A stretch of 64,000 nucleotides of DNA from Tautonia marina (lineage in GTDB: Bacteria; Planctomycetota; Planctomycetia; Isosphaerales; Isosphaeraceae), in contig NZ_WEZF01000010.1 in NCBI RefSeq assembly GCF_009177065.1, positions 1 through 64,000 of the forward strand. The letters run 5' to 3'. The translations under genes were made by a program, and so were the position numbers. Positions 30,406 through 38,811 of this stretch are shown here, in pieces. The stretch's first letter is position 1; every line of letters starts with the position of its first letter. The notes under the pieces were generated by a model. The model did not search any database. It saw only the letters and a program-made list of their open reading frames with translations, and was not told the DNA's origin.

Positions 30406-30792
30406 ATGGCCCGCGAGATCGACTGGTCGCCCGAACTCCACGACCCCGTCCTGATCCGGCTTCGGAAGGGACGCAAGCTCAGCATCGAGGCCTGCGCCGA
30501 GGAGATGCGGTTCAGCTACAGCACCATCCGTCGGCACGCCCACCGCCTCGGACTTATGCCGACCCTCAAGCCGAACCTGCCATCCGAGCCGCCTCCGCCG
30601 AAAAACGAGAAGCCCAACCCCATGGCCGTGGCCCAGTTCTGGCTCGGCACACGCCTCGAAGAGCGACCGGCCGGGTACTTCCTGGACCGGCAGCCAGCCG
30701 GCCTCGATACGATTATGCGCGAGGCGAACCGCGTGGCCATGGCCAGCGGCGCCGAGCCGCTGCTCTACAAGGACAGCTGGCGGCCATGCTGA
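30406..30792 (+). CDS. GcrA-like/HTH phage regulator (128 aa)
   Basis: The N-terminal 45 residues DWSPELHDPVLIRLRKGRKLSIEACAEEMRFSYSTIRRHAHRLGL form a helix-turn-helix reminiscent of the GcrA/Hin type (ending S-x-x-x-V/I-R-x-H-x-x-x-LGL). A proline-rich linker (PSEPPPPKNEKPNP) and a C-terminal part without known motif follow. A tiny ORF of 13 codons precedes it and shares a TGATG junction. Confidence 0.6.
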   Translation: MAREIDWSPELHDPVLIRLRKGRKLSIEACAEEMRFSYSTIRRHAHRLGLMPTLKPNLPSEPPPPKNEKPNPMAVAQFWLGTRLEERPAGYFLDRQPAGLDTIMREANRVAMASGAEPLLYKDSWRPC

Positions 30793-30974
30793 TCACCCCG
30801 GGCTTTGCGATCGTCTACAACCGCACCTACGCCCTTCGGCAGGAATACGAGCTGGCCCGGAAAGAATACGACGAGGTCTTCGACCTGCCCTACGACGCCC
30901 CGGACCGTCGCGAACGATTCCAGGCCGCCCGGGAGCGGATCGACCGAGCCAGGGGGCTGCTCGCCAGTGCGTAG
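30786..30974 (+). CDS. Small helical protein (62 aa)
   Basis: The ATG at 30786 overlaps the previous stop by 7 bp. The sequence RQEYELARKEYDEVFDLPYDAPDRRERFQAARERIDRARG is a charged helix pair. No family is recognised. Confidence 0.5.
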   Translation: MLITPGFAIVYNRTYALRQEYELARKEYDEVFDLPYDAPDRRERFQAARERIDRARGLLASA

Positions 30975-31140
30975 TAAGCCCGAGGAGCCAGCCGACGACG
31001 CGGAGCGGACCGGTTTGCCGATCCAGCCGGTCGACACCTACACGGACGAGCTCGGACGGAAGATCACGATCTATCCCACTCGCTACGCCGAGGGAAGCGG
31101 CGTCCAGCCATTCACGGCCAAACCGAGGCGTCGTGAGTAG
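30967..31140 (+). CDS. Small hypothetical protein (57 aa), GTG start
   Basis: The GTG at 30967 and the stop at 31140 overlap both neighbours by 8 bp. The middle part QPVDTYTDELGRKITIYPTRYAEG appears beta-rich. The basic end (FTAKPRRRE) may contact nucleic acid. The function is unknown. Confidence 0.45.
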   Translation: MRSKPEEPADDAERTGLPIQPVDTYTDELGRKITIYPTRYAEGSGVQPFTAKPRRRE

Positions 31141-31495
31141 CGAGTCGGTAATCGTCGCCCAATGCCTCGAATGGCTCGCGCTCCATCGCGTGTTCGCATG
31201 GTGCAACAACACCGGAGCTGGCAGAATCGATGGCCGCTGGATCAGATACGGTCATCCGGGAAGCGGCGACATCCTCGGAATCCTGCCCAGTGGCTTGTTC
31301 CTCTCCGTCGAGTGCAAGACCCCCACTGGCAGACAGGCCAAGCAGCAGAAACTGTTCCAGAAGATGATCGAGCGGAACTGCGGCGTGTATATCCTTGCAC
31401 GCAACGCCGCCGACCTAGAACGGCACCTCATCGAACACCCACGATTCGCAACCTTCGGCCTGAACCTCGGCGGGCGGAATGGCCTCGGCAAGTGA
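31133..31495 (+). CDS. VRR-NUC-like endonuclease (120 aa)
   Basis: The protein has the compact PD-(D/E)xK pattern of VRR-NUC nucleases that cut branched DNA. GHPGSGDILGIL gives the aspartate, FLSVECKTPTGRQAKQQ gives E-x-K, and VYILARNAADL follows. Length (about 110-120 residues) is as expected. Phages use these enzymes as resolvases or recombination nucleases. The start is GTG at 31133, overlapping the previous gene. Confidence 0.75.
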   Translation: MSSESVIVAQCLEWLALHRVFAWCNNTGAGRIDGRWIRYGHPGSGDILGILPSGLFLSVECKTPTGRQAKQQKLFQKMIERNCGVYILARNAADLERHLIEHPRFATFGLNLGGRNGLGK

Positions 31496-31639
31496 GCACA
31501 CCCCGCCGCTCCAGTGCTGGCATGTGCGGCAGGATCGCCGGACATCAATACGTTCGAGAAAAGTCAATAAAGTCCTCAACGCCTGCAGCATCTCCTGCCT
31601 CAGCTTCGGGTCCATTAACCGTGAATCCTGTAAGGTCAT
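31415..31639 (-). CDS. Small zinc-finger phage protein (74 aa)
   Basis: The C-terminal half CRTCQHWSGGVCSLAEAIPPAEVQAEGC followed by WVFDEVPF is a widespread phage motif with four cysteines and a final D-x-VPF. The gene overlaps the nuclease 3' end by 81 bp in convergent orientation. It also starts inside the last 95 bp of the helicase gene on the same strand. An alternative start is the ATG at 31615. Confidence 0.65.
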   Translation of the reverse strand: MTLQDSRLMDPKLRQEMLQALRTLLTFLERIDVRRSCRTCQHWSGGVCSLAEAIPPAEVQAEGCESWVFDEVPF

Positions 31640-33230
31640 AGCCAGTAATCTCCCAGTACTTATCTTGCTGCTTCACACGAATGCCGAACGGCTTTCGCAG
31701 CACGTCGGCATAATATAGGGCCGTCTCAATATGGTCGGGTGGCTCGATGCCGGACCGCCGCTTCCACCAACCGATCGCCTTCGCCCTCGCGAAGCCCGGC
31801 GGGTGCTGGAGGCAGATCCACTCGCGATAGGTCTGAAGGCCGCATCGGTACTCGACCCTAAGGCTCGGAATCTTCCCTTCCTTTGCATGCTTGTGATAGC
31901 TGACCGACTCGACCCTGACCCACTCGCCAAGGTCGGGCGGAGGCGGTGGCTCAAGAACCATAACCTCGGCCGTGCTCGCCTCGGTCCCGTGACTAACCCG
32001 CTCTGGCCGGGTGAACGGGCGGCCGCAGTCGGCGCACTCCAACGTGCCTAGGGGGGATGCCATCCGGCAGTCTGGGCAAACCAGGCAGGTTCTCTCGTGG
32101 GACTCACGAGGCCCTCTACTGCCTGCCGCGCGCGGCGGCTTGAGCTGGGTGATTGGCCCGTGGTAGTCGATGTTCCCGGCGTAATCAAGGACGAGGCAGT
32201 TCAGTTTACCGGGGTGCAGCCGCATCCCCCGGCCGAGGATCTGGTAGTAGAGACCGGGCGACAGGGTTTTCCTCAGCAGAACGAGCAGGTCGATGTTCGG
32301 GGCGTCGAAGCCGGTCGTGTGCACCCCGAGCGACACCAGGGCCCGCAACTTCCCAGCCTTGAAGTCGGCGTGCGCGGCGTCCCGCTCGTCGTCGGGCGTG
32401 TCGCCGTGCACGAACCTGGCGGTGATGCCACGAGCGAGGAGAGCAGCCTCGACGTGCTCCCCGTGGGTTCGGCCCGCAACGAACACGAGCCATGATTTGC
32501 GGTCCGAGGCCAGCGAGAACACCTCGTCCAGCGCGGCCTGAGTCAGCTCCTCCTTGTCCACCGCGGCTTCCTGCTGGCGGTTGTTGAGTTCGCCACCTTC
32601 GATCGCCACCCCGGTCAGATCGGCCTGGATCAGCGAGGGGCGGCTCTTCAGCGGGCTGATGTGCCCGGCGTCCAGAAGCTCGGTCAGGCTCACCTCGGCC
32701 GCGATGTCGGTGAACAACCGGTCTTTCCCCTCGTGCAGCATCCCGGTCTTTAGGCGGTATGCCGTTGCCGTGAGGCCCACGACCTTGAGCCGCGGGTTGG
32801 TCTGCTTCAGCCCTTCGAGGAACGTGCGGTACATGGAATCCGAGTCGGGCGAAAGCAGATGGCACTCGTCGATCAGCACCAGGTCCCGCCAGCCGAAGAG
32901 GTGGGACTTGCGGTAGACGGACTGGATGCCGGCCACCGTGATGGGATCTCGGCTGCGTTTCTGACGGAGCCCGGCGCTGTATAGCCCGGCCGGAGCCTGC
33001 GGCCAGAAGGCCGTGATCTTGCCGAAGTTCTGTGCGAGCAGCTCCTTAACATGCGACAGGATCATCAGCCGCTGGTCCGGCCAGGCCTGGAGGATCACCT
33101 TACATAGAGCACCGATGATCACGGACTTCCCTGCCCCGGTCGGTAGGACGAGGAGCGGATTGCCTGTGTTGTGCTCGAAATACTCGAACAGCCCGTCTAT
33201 CACACGCTGCTGGTAATCTCGGAGCTGCAT
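31545..33230 (-). CDS. Superfamily 2 DEAD/DEAH-type helicase (561 aa)
   Basis: The enzyme would use ATP to unwind nucleic acid in phage replication or recombination. Motif Q/I (LRDYQQRVIDGL and LPTGAGKS, residues 29-36), motif II (LIDECHLL, residues 119-126) and motif III-like VGLTATAYRL are present. Motifs V and VI (TTGFDAPNIDLLVLLR; QILGRGMRLHPGK) also occur. A zinc-ribbon-like CLVCPDCR...CADCGR insertion follows, and the C-terminal domain is typical of phage SSL2/UvsW-like helicases. The start at 33230 overlaps the lipoprotein stop (TGATG). Confidence 0.85.
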   Translation of the reverse strand: MQLRDYQQRVIDGLFEYFEHNTGNPLLVLPTGAGKSVIIGALCKVILQAWPDQRLMILSHVKELLAQNFGKITAFWPQAPAGLYSAGLRQKRSRDPITVAGIQSVYRKSHLFGWRDLVLIDECHLLSPDSDSMYRTFLEGLKQTNPRLKVVGLTATAYRLKTGMLHEGKDRLFTDIAAEVSLTELLDAGHISPLKSRPSLIQADLTGVAIEGGELNNRQQEAAVDKEELTQAALDEVFSLASDRKSWLVFVAGRTHGEHVEAALLARGITARFVHGDTPDDERDAAHADFKAGKLRALVSLGVHTTGFDAPNIDLLVLLRKTLSPGLYYQILGRGMRLHPGKLNCLVLDYAGNIDYHGPITQLKPPRAAGSRGPRESHERTCLVCPDCRMASPLGTLECADCGRPFTRPERVSHGTEASTAEVMVLEPPPPPDLGEWVRVESVSYHKHAKEGKIPSLRVEYRCGLQTYREWICLQHPPGFARAKAIGWWKRRSGIEPPDHIETALYYADVLRKPFGIRVKQQDKYWEITGYDLTGFTVNGPEAEAGDAAGVEDFIDFSRTY

Positions 33231-33736
33231 CAGTCCTCGACCTTGATGCGCTTGGCCTTCTTGACCTTCTCCGGCAGGTGCTTGGCGGGCAGCACCCGCT
33301 GGTACTCGCCCGACTGCTGGACCATGACGCGGTCGCCCTCCTTGATGCCCTCGATCTCCTTCTCGAAGGTCTGGACGATGGTCAGGATCTCGCCGTTCTC
33401 CAGGGCGACGGTGAACTCGACCCCGTCGTAGTCCTGGATGGCCTGCTCGACCATGTGCCCGGCGATGCCGGCCACCAGTGCGCCGGCGATCATGCCGCCG
33501 AGGGAGCCTCCGCCGTTGCCGATGTACGAGCCGCCGAGGGCGCCACCTGCGGCCCCGGCCAACGCGCCGGTCCCGGTGTTCCTGCCCTGGACCTGCACGA
33601 GGCGATAGGAGACGACGGTGCCGAACATGACGCGGGTCGCCTTGCCGACGTCCGGGTATCCGTAGCGGTTCTGGCCGGGGTGCTGGCAAGCGGTCAATAG
33701 AGTTAACGCTAAACACATTGCAATCATTCTGTTCAT
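33230..33736 (-). CDS. Glycine-zipper outer-membrane lipoprotein, SlyB/17-kDa antigen-like (168 aa)
   Basis: The N terminus MNRMIAMCLALTLLTAC is a lipoprotein signal with lipobox LTAC (Cys17 would be lipidated). A glycine zipper (GTGALAGAAGGALGGSYIGNGGGSLGGMIAGALVAGIAG) of the Rick_17kDa/SlyB type follows. A small C-terminal soluble domain completes it. Such proteins sit in the outer membrane of Gram-negative bacteria. An AAGGAG site precedes the ATG. Its presence between a helicase and a nuclease gene is unexpected; it may alter the envelope, for example in superinfection or entry exclusion. Confidence 0.8.
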   Translation of the reverse strand: MNRMIAMCLALTLLTACQHPGQNRYGYPDVGKATRVMFGTVVSYRLVQVQGRNTGTGALAGAAGGALGGSYIGNGGGSLGGMIAGALVAGIAGHMVEQAIQDYDGVEFTVALENGEILTIVQTFEKEIEGIKEGDRVMVQQSGEYQRVLPAKHLPEKVKKAKRIKVED

Positions 33737-33753
33737 GGTTATTCTCCTTACGA

Positions 33754-34488
33754 TTAATATCTTTGATGGCAGGCTTCGTGGAAGTCGCACATTTTGCATT
33801 TGAAGTACTCCGGCCGCTCCGAGAGGCGGGCCGGAGGCGATCCCGCCGACAGGATTCGCTGGGCCTTGGCAAGTAGCGCCCTGGCCATTGTCGGATTTGC
33901 CTCGGTGCGGCAGGCGTTGTGATCCCGACCGCCGGGCGTGCAAACCGTCAGGAAGTGGCGGGTCAGGTCGAGCAGCTCCATGTAGACGACGGCCTGGGCG
34001 TAATACACCGGGTCCCAGGCTTGGAGCGTCAGCTTCTCCCCAAGCGAGGACTTCAGCTTCCCGAACTCGTCGAACTTCTTCTGGCCGACCTGCTTGTGTT
34101 CCCAGACGTGGGGTGTCTCGGGTGACTGCAAGAGGCCACGGATCACGCCGTCGACGTGCCAGCCAAACCTTCCCTCGAACAAGGTTCCCCCGATCTGTCC
34201 TCCCGTCTGATCGTCCTCCGTCCAAAGCTCCACGCCGGGCACCATTCGTAGCCGCTCGGCCATGATGGCTTCGCCCCGGTGGCCGTCATCGAATCGCTTG
34301 ATGCTGGCTGCGTTGAATGGCTTGCGCGGGACCTCGGGCCGGATCGAGTACCATAGCTTTCGCTCGCACTCGTCGCCGATGGCCGACGCCCCGAGATAGG
34401 AGCGGCGAGGCTCCAACGCCTTACGCCGCTCCAGTTCCCGGTCGATCGCCGCGAGCGTGGGGTCGCACACTTCGGGGATCAGCGCCAT
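33754..34488 (-). CDS. Cas4/RecB-like PD-(D/E)xK exonuclease (244 aa)
   Basis: The protein resembles phage Cas4/RecB-type exonucleases with an iron-sulfur or zinc cluster. Cys41 in DECERKLWY and the C-terminal CKMCDFHEACH supply four cysteines. Between them are a VDGVIRGL (D of the nuclease core), an HVWEHKQVGQKKF (E-x-K) and a YYAQAVVYME helix. This is the expected order. It likely resects DNA ends for the recombination ATPase and ssDNA-binding protein encoded next to it. Confidence 0.8.
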   Translation of the reverse strand: MALIPEVCDPTLAAIDRELERRKALEPRRSYLGASAIGDECERKLWYSIRPEVPRKPFNAASIKRFDDGHRGEAIMAERLRMVPGVELWTEDDQTGGQIGGTLFEGRFGWHVDGVIRGLLQSPETPHVWEHKQVGQKKFDEFGKLKSSLGEKLTLQAWDPVYYAQAVVYMELLDLTRHFLTVCTPGGRDHNACRTEANPTMARALLAKAQRILSAGSPPARLSERPEYFKCKMCDFHEACHQRY

Positions 34489-34491
34489 GGG

Positions 34492-35007
34492 CTACTTACG
34501 GGCCCAGGCGGGGGCCGCCTTCGCTCCTGCGGAGGCCGACCCGGTAGGTGCACCGACAGCGCTGGAAACCCCTTCGCTGCCAACAGCCTCGAAGCCCTTG
34601 ATGACATTTCGGGGGTTGTAGCCTTCCTTCCGCTCGACATCGACCTTGATCATCAGCGGCTTGTTATGCAGCTCGCTGGAGTCCTTGACTTTCAGCTTGC
34701 CGACCGCATGGCAGACCGCAGATAGCTCACGCTGGCCGATTTCCTGGGCCTGCGGGTTCGTGTTGACAATGTTGAGGTTCGAGAAGATCAGGGCATCTTT
34801 GTGATCGCCCTCGATGACGCGGAAGCTCAGGGTCAGGAGGCGGTCATTCGCCTCCGGCCCACCGTACTGCGTGGCCTCCTGCGCCTTCTTGGTGGGTTTC
34901 ACGTCGCTGGCCTCGATGATCGCCTTGTACCAGCCGGGGGGCACCACTTCGCGTGGCTTGGAGGGTTCTACCTGGGAAGCGTCGAATTCAGCACCTAAGT
35001 AAGCCAT
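34492..35007 (-). CDS. DUF669-type ssDNA-binding-like protein (171 aa)
   Basis: DUF669 proteins occur beside Sak4 and Cas4-like genes in tailed phages and probably bind single-stranded DNA. The opening GAEFDASQVEP and the following VVPPGWYKAIIEASDVKPTK are characteristic. So are LTLSFRVIEGDHKDALIFSNLNI and the C-terminal VKVDVERKEGYNPRNVIKGFEAV-like part. The start at 35007 has AAAGGAAAG upstream. Confidence 0.75.
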   Translation of the reverse strand: MAYLGAEFDASQVEPSKPREVVPPGWYKAIIEASDVKPTKKAQEATQYGGPEANDRLLTLSFRVIEGDHKDALIFSNLNIVNTNPQAQEIGQRELSAVCHAVGKLKVKDSSELHNKPLMIKVDVERKEGYNPRNVIKGFEAVGSEGVSSAVGAPTGSASAGAKAAPAWARK

Positions 35008-35092
35008 AAGTCTTTCCTTTCGTAAGTTGATTGATGGTTGTCGGCTTGAGCGGGGAGCCACCCCAATGGCGGGGGTCAGGCCGCCATGTTCC

Positions 35093-35863
35093 TTATGCTG
35101 CCTCGGCAGACGGTTCCGAGATGGCGTTGGTCATTGCGTCGTTGAACGCTGCCCAAGAGAACGGAAGCTCCGGCGGCAACCCGTATCGATTGCCTGCCAT
35201 GAAGGCGGGGCTCTCGACGGTATGCAGCACGCGGTCGCCCGCGCGGCCCTTCGTTACCTTCTTCTTGAAGCCAACGTCCTTTGCGTCTATGTATACGTCC
35301 TGGTTGGCGAACAGAAGGCAGTCCGACCACTCGGTGAGGATCGCGGCCGACTTTGCATGAAGCTTAAGCATGTGTCGGTCGTAGGAGTCGGTGAGCGGGT
35401 TATCGTAGCGTTTCACCTGGTCGTGGGCGATCAGAAGCACGGCCATCCCCTTGTCGTTGCGCAGGGCGGTCAAGCCATCGAAGAGTTGCTTCCACAGGTT
35501 GACGGCAGCCACATAGCCGGCCCCGTAGCCGATGTCCTCGATGGACTTCTTCCCGGCCTCGGCGGCGACCTGCTGGAAGATCAGCGCCTCAAGCCAGTCG
35601 GCGGAGTCGATAACAACCGTGGAGAACGGGTGCTCCTGAGTGTAGAGTGCCTCGACCGCACCGATCACGTCGCTGTAGGAGGTGAGTTTGTCTTTCGTGA
35701 CGCGGGCGACATTGAGCGCCCCAGAGCCGCCTTCGATGTCGAGCACGATGGCGCCCTCGATGTCGGCGGCGAAGGTCGTCTTGCCGATCTTCGGGGGCCC
35801 GTAGAGGACGAGGCGGGGGGGGAGAATGACGCGGGAGGGTTTGATCTCGGAGAGGTTTAGCAT
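35093..35863 (-). CDS. Sak4-like RecA-fold recombination ATPase (256 aa)
   Basis: The protein has Walker A GPPKIGKTTF at residues 22-31, a core VLDIEGG, Walker B VVIDSADWLEAL and a sensor motif VLLIAHDQVKRY. These features and its neighbours match the phage Sak4/AAA_24 group, which promotes single-strand annealing or strand exchange. It belongs to the minus-strand set with DUF669 and Cas4-like proteins and is likely co-transcribed with them. Confidence 0.82.
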   Translation of the reverse strand: MLNLSEIKPSRVILPPRLVLYGPPKIGKTTFAADIEGAIVLDIEGGSGALNVARVTKDKLTSYSDVIGAVEALYTQEHPFSTVVIDSADWLEALIFQQVAAEAGKKSIEDIGYGAGYVAAVNLWKQLFDGLTALRNDKGMAVLLIAHDQVKRYDNPLTDSYDRHMLKLHAKSAAILTEWSDCLLFANQDVYIDAKDVGFKKKVTKGRAGDRVLHTVESPAFMAGNRYGLPPELPFSWAAFNDAMTNAISEPSAEAA

Positions 35864-35890
35864 TAGTGAGTCCTTTCACACTTAGAGTTG

Positions 35891-36286
35891 TTACGCGGCT
35901 TCTTTTACGCTGAACGCCGGCTTCTTCGGCTTCAGCGTCAGGGCGGGCTGGATCTTCTGGTAAGCCTCCGGCACGTTGTCGCGCAGGTATCCGATCGCCT
36001 TACCGTCCGGCTTCCATACGCCGGTGAACGGAAACGGCACGGATGCGTCCCAGTCCTGATAGGCAGCTGTGATCCGCTCCTGCGACCATTCCTCGCTGTA
36101 ACCGGTGGCGATCTTCATGCCCGTCGGCAGTGTGTGCGTGCCCTTCTCCGGTAGCTCGCTCTCGACAAGTTCGTAGATCTGGGATTCGATCGCGATTCGG
36201 CGTGCGTTGGCGTCTGTCTCTTGCTGTTTCGCTTCTTTCCACGCGGCAGTAAGCAGCGCGAGCTTCTTGTCGGCGTCTTGGTCCAT
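35891..36286 (-). CDS. Phage hypothetical protein in the recombination operon (131 aa)
   Basis: It is the first gene of the minus-strand recombination operon. Residues 1-55 are helical (AALTAAWKEAKQQETDANARRIAIES...). The C-terminal half contains KIATGYSEEWSQERITAAYQDW and YLRDNVPEAYQKIQPALTLKPKKPAFSV, which matches a phage family of unknown function that is commonly placed next to Sak4-like genes. It is probably an accessory of the recombination complex. Confidence 0.65.
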   Translation of the reverse strand: MDQDADKKLALLTAAWKEAKQQETDANARRIAIESQIYELVESELPEKGTHTLPTGMKIATGYSEEWSQERITAAYQDWDASVPFPFTGVWKPDGKAIGYLRDNVPEAYQKIQPALTLKPKKPAFSVKEAA

Positions 36287-36331
36287 AGGTCGTTCCTTCA
36301 GTTGGTTGTTGCATGAATAAATGAGTTGGTG

Positions 36332-36366
36332 TATTGATACCTAATAGCTTCTACGCTAACTGTCAA
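36332..36366. promoter_or_regulatory. Divergent promoter/operator region
   Basis: On the minus strand TTGACA (36366-36361) is followed after 17 bp by TAGGTA (36343-36338), a possible promoter for the recombination operon. On the plus strand TTGCAT (36309-36314) and TATTGA (36332-36337) are 17 bp apart. The near-palindrome GGTGTATTGATACC lies between the two and may be the operator of the ribbon-helix-helix protein encoded at 36385. Confidence 0.4.
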
Positions 36367-36384
36367 CCGAAAAATGAGGTCCCA

Positions 36385-36546
36385 ATGGAGGAAGAAACAA
36401 TCAGCAGCAAAACAGAGTCCTATTACCTTCCGTCCGACGTGTCAGCCTGGATCGAGCAGCAAGCGAAAGCGGAGAATCGCTCAGCAAGCAATTTCTTAAC
36501 GACCCTGATACGGAAGATTCGCGACAGCGGCGGTAACGCAGCATGA
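36385..36546 (+). CDS. Ribbon-helix-helix (Arc/CopG-type) protein (53 aa)
   Basis: The segment ESYYLPSDVSAWIEQQAKAENRSASNFLTTLIRK fits a ribbon-helix-helix DNA-binding domain. Such small dimeric repressors control replication or partition genes. The ATG at 36385 has GAGG upstream; an ATG at 36334 lacks one and lies in the promoter. It overlaps the primase gene by 4 bp and may repress its own operon. Confidence 0.75.
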   Translation: MEEETISSKTESYYLPSDVSAWIEQQAKAENRSASNFLTTLIRKIRDSGGNAA

Positions 36547-38720
36547 CACGCAGTCCCTTTCAGGCCGCCGCACCGGCCATGCGTGCACATGGCTATTCCG
36601 TCATCCCGCTCGCGCCCACCCAGAAGTACCCGACGATCGAGCGTTGGAGTGAATACTGCTCCCGCCTTCCGACGGACGAGGAGCACACTCGCTGGATGGG
36701 CTGGGTGGCCTCGAACATCGGGTTATGCCTGGGCTCCGCCTCCGGCGTCATGGCGCTCGACTTCGACGACGACGTCGACGGACTTCACGAGCGCATCCTG
36801 GCGATCGTGCCCGACTCCCCGGTCAAGAAGCGGGGCGCCAAGGGGTTCACGGCTTTCTACCGGTACGGCGGGCAGCGTAGCCAAGGGCTCAGCCTGCGTG
36901 GAACCCGTGTGCTCGACGTGCTCTCCGACGGCCGCCAGACCGTCCTGCCGCCCTCCCTGCATCCGTCCGGCGGGGCCTACGAATGGATGACCCCGAGAAC
37001 GCTCGCCGACCTCTCTCCGGATGACCTCCCCGAGATCCCAGCCGCCGCGATGCAGGCGGTGGGGGCGCTGTTCCGCTCGGAACCGGCCCGTCCGGCTTCC
37101 AGGCCCTTCCTCCAGGACCCCTACCGCGAGACCGACCTGGCCGAGGTCGCCGATGCCTTACGCTGCATTCCGGCCGACGACTACGACGTCTGGATCAGGA
37201 TGGGGATGGCGCTCAGGCAGCACCTGGGCGACCGAGGCATGGCCCTCTGGGATCAATGGTCCTCGACCAGCTCGAAATACGACGCCCGGGAGATCCCGAA
37301 GCGATGGAGGAGCTTCAACCGGGCTGACATCACGATCGCCAGCCTCTTCTATACGGCCATGGATCACGGCTACATCCCCCCGAGGCGGATGCCCGAGCGG
37401 CCCGAGTTGCCGGCGGTGGTCATCGAGGAGGGAGGGAACCTGCGCCCTTTCGCCAGCGGCCGCGCGGCCCAGCCATCGGTCGACGCGGCCATCCTGAACC
37501 CTCCGGGTTTGGTCGGTAGGGTCGCCCGCTGGATCAACGACACGAGCATCTATCCCCAGCCCATGCTCGCCGTGGCGGCGGCGATCACCGCGGCCGGGGT
37601 CGCGATGAGCCACAAGGTCCAGTCGCCGACGCGATTGCGGACGAACTTCTACACGATGGGCCTGGCGCCCAGCGGCGCGGGCAAGGACCATGCTCGCGAC
37701 TGCGTCACGACCCTGCTATGCCGCGCCGGGCTGGAAGGTCTCATCGGGGGCACACCGGCGAGCGGCGCGGGGCTACTGACGGCCCTGCGGGAAGGTGGCG
37801 GGCGCTGCCTGGTGCTCTGGGACGAGTTCGGGCGTGTGCTGAAGAACCTGACCCACAAGAACGCGGGGAGCCATCAGCGGGACATCCTGACCTACCTGAT
37901 CGAGCTATTCAGCTCATCGAAGAGCATGTACGCCGGGGTCCAGTACGCCAACCACGACGGCAAGATGAAGCGGACACCGATCGACCAGCCCTGCCTGTCG
38001 GTCTACGCGACCACGGTGCCCGAGCGCTTCTTCCAGACGCTGACCTCGGACGACGCGATTGACGGCTTCCTGGCTCGCTGGCTGGTCCTGGAGAGCAAGG
38101 AATACACGCTGAAGCCGGCCAAACCCGCAGGCAACGTGAACGACCCCCCGGAGGAGATCCTCGCCGAGCTGCGGCGGTGGAAGGATGCCCCTAGCAACTA
38201 CGACCCCCGCGGCAACGTCGATGGGGTGCTCCGGATCAGTCCGATGGTGGTCAGCTATTCGGAGGAGGCGGAGAAGATCATCGGGGAGTACAGCGAGACC
38301 ATGCGACGCCGGGCCGCAGAGGAATCGGCGGCACGCAGCGGCCTGTCTGCCATCTACGCCCGCTCGGCCGAGCACGCCATCAAGCTGGCCCTGGTCGCCC
38401 ATGAGGGGGACACGATCGGGGCCGAGGCGATGAGCTGGGGCATCGCCATGGCCGACCACTGCGCGGCCTACATGGCCGAAGCCGTGAAGGCCAACGTCGC
38501 GGAAAGCGACCACGAGCGGAACCTCAACAGGGTCCTGCAGGTCATCCGCGACGGCAAGGGAGCCTGGGTCGAGAACCGCACGCTACTCCTGCGCACCCGC
38601 AACCTCAAGTTCAGGGAGCGAAACGAGATAATCGCGGACCTGGTCGAGTCGGGCGAGATCGAGCGTGAGGAGGTCGAGGGCAAGACCAAACGCTCTTACC
38701 GCTTCCGCGCGGTACGATAG
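36543..38720 (+). CDS. Bifunctional primase-polymerase/helicase replication protein (725 aa)
   Basis: The N-terminal primase-polymerase domain has the GYSVIPLAPTQKYP opening, the catalytic pair ALDFDDDVDG (Asp73 and Asp75) and the DVLSDGRQTVLPPSLHPSG block. A PriCT-like region follows (EVADALRCIPADDYDVWIRMG...LWDQWSS). The C-terminal DUF3987-like ATPase has Walker A APSGAGKD and Walker B LVLWDEFG. It would prime and unwind DNA at the element's origin. No separate Rep protein is visible, and an iteron-rich candidate origin lies 1.5 kb downstream. Confidence 0.85.
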   Translation: MTRSPFQAAAPAMRAHGYSVIPLAPTQKYPTIERWSEYCSRLPTDEEHTRWMGWVASNIGLCLGSASGVMALDFDDDVDGLHERILAIVPDSPVKKRGAKGFTAFYRYGGQRSQGLSLRGTRVLDVLSDGRQTVLPPSLHPSGGAYEWMTPRTLADLSPDDLPEIPAAAMQAVGALFRSEPARPASRPFLQDPYRETDLAEVADALRCIPADDYDVWIRMGMALRQHLGDRGMALWDQWSSTSSKYDAREIPKRWRSFNRADITIASLFYTAMDHGYIPPRRMPERPELPAVVIEEGGNLRPFASGRAAQPSVDAAILNPPGLVGRVARWINDTSIYPQPMLAVAAAITAAGVAMSHKVQSPTRLRTNFYTMGLAPSGAGKDHARDCVTTLLCRAGLEGLIGGTPASGAGLLTALREGGGRCLVLWDEFGRVLKNLTHKNAGSHQRDILTYLIELFSSSKSMYAGVQYANHDGKMKRTPIDQPCLSVYATTVPERFFQTLTSDDAIDGFLARWLVLESKEYTLKPAKPAGNVNDPPEEILAELRRWKDAPSNYDPRGNVDGVLRISPMVVSYSEEAEKIIGEYSETMRRRAAEESAARSGLSAIYARSAEHAIKLALVAHEGDTIGAEAMSWGIAMADHCAAYMAEAVKANVAESDHERNLNRVLQVIRDGKGAWVENRTLLLRTRNLKFRERNEIIADLVESGEIEREEVEGKTKRSYRFRAVR

Positions 38721-38811
38721 CCCCCGACGCGGGCTAGACGCCACGAACCCGGCAGCCCCGTGGCGTGTCGGCTATAAGTTTCGATGATCAAACGGGTTCG
38801 GAGCCCCCCCC

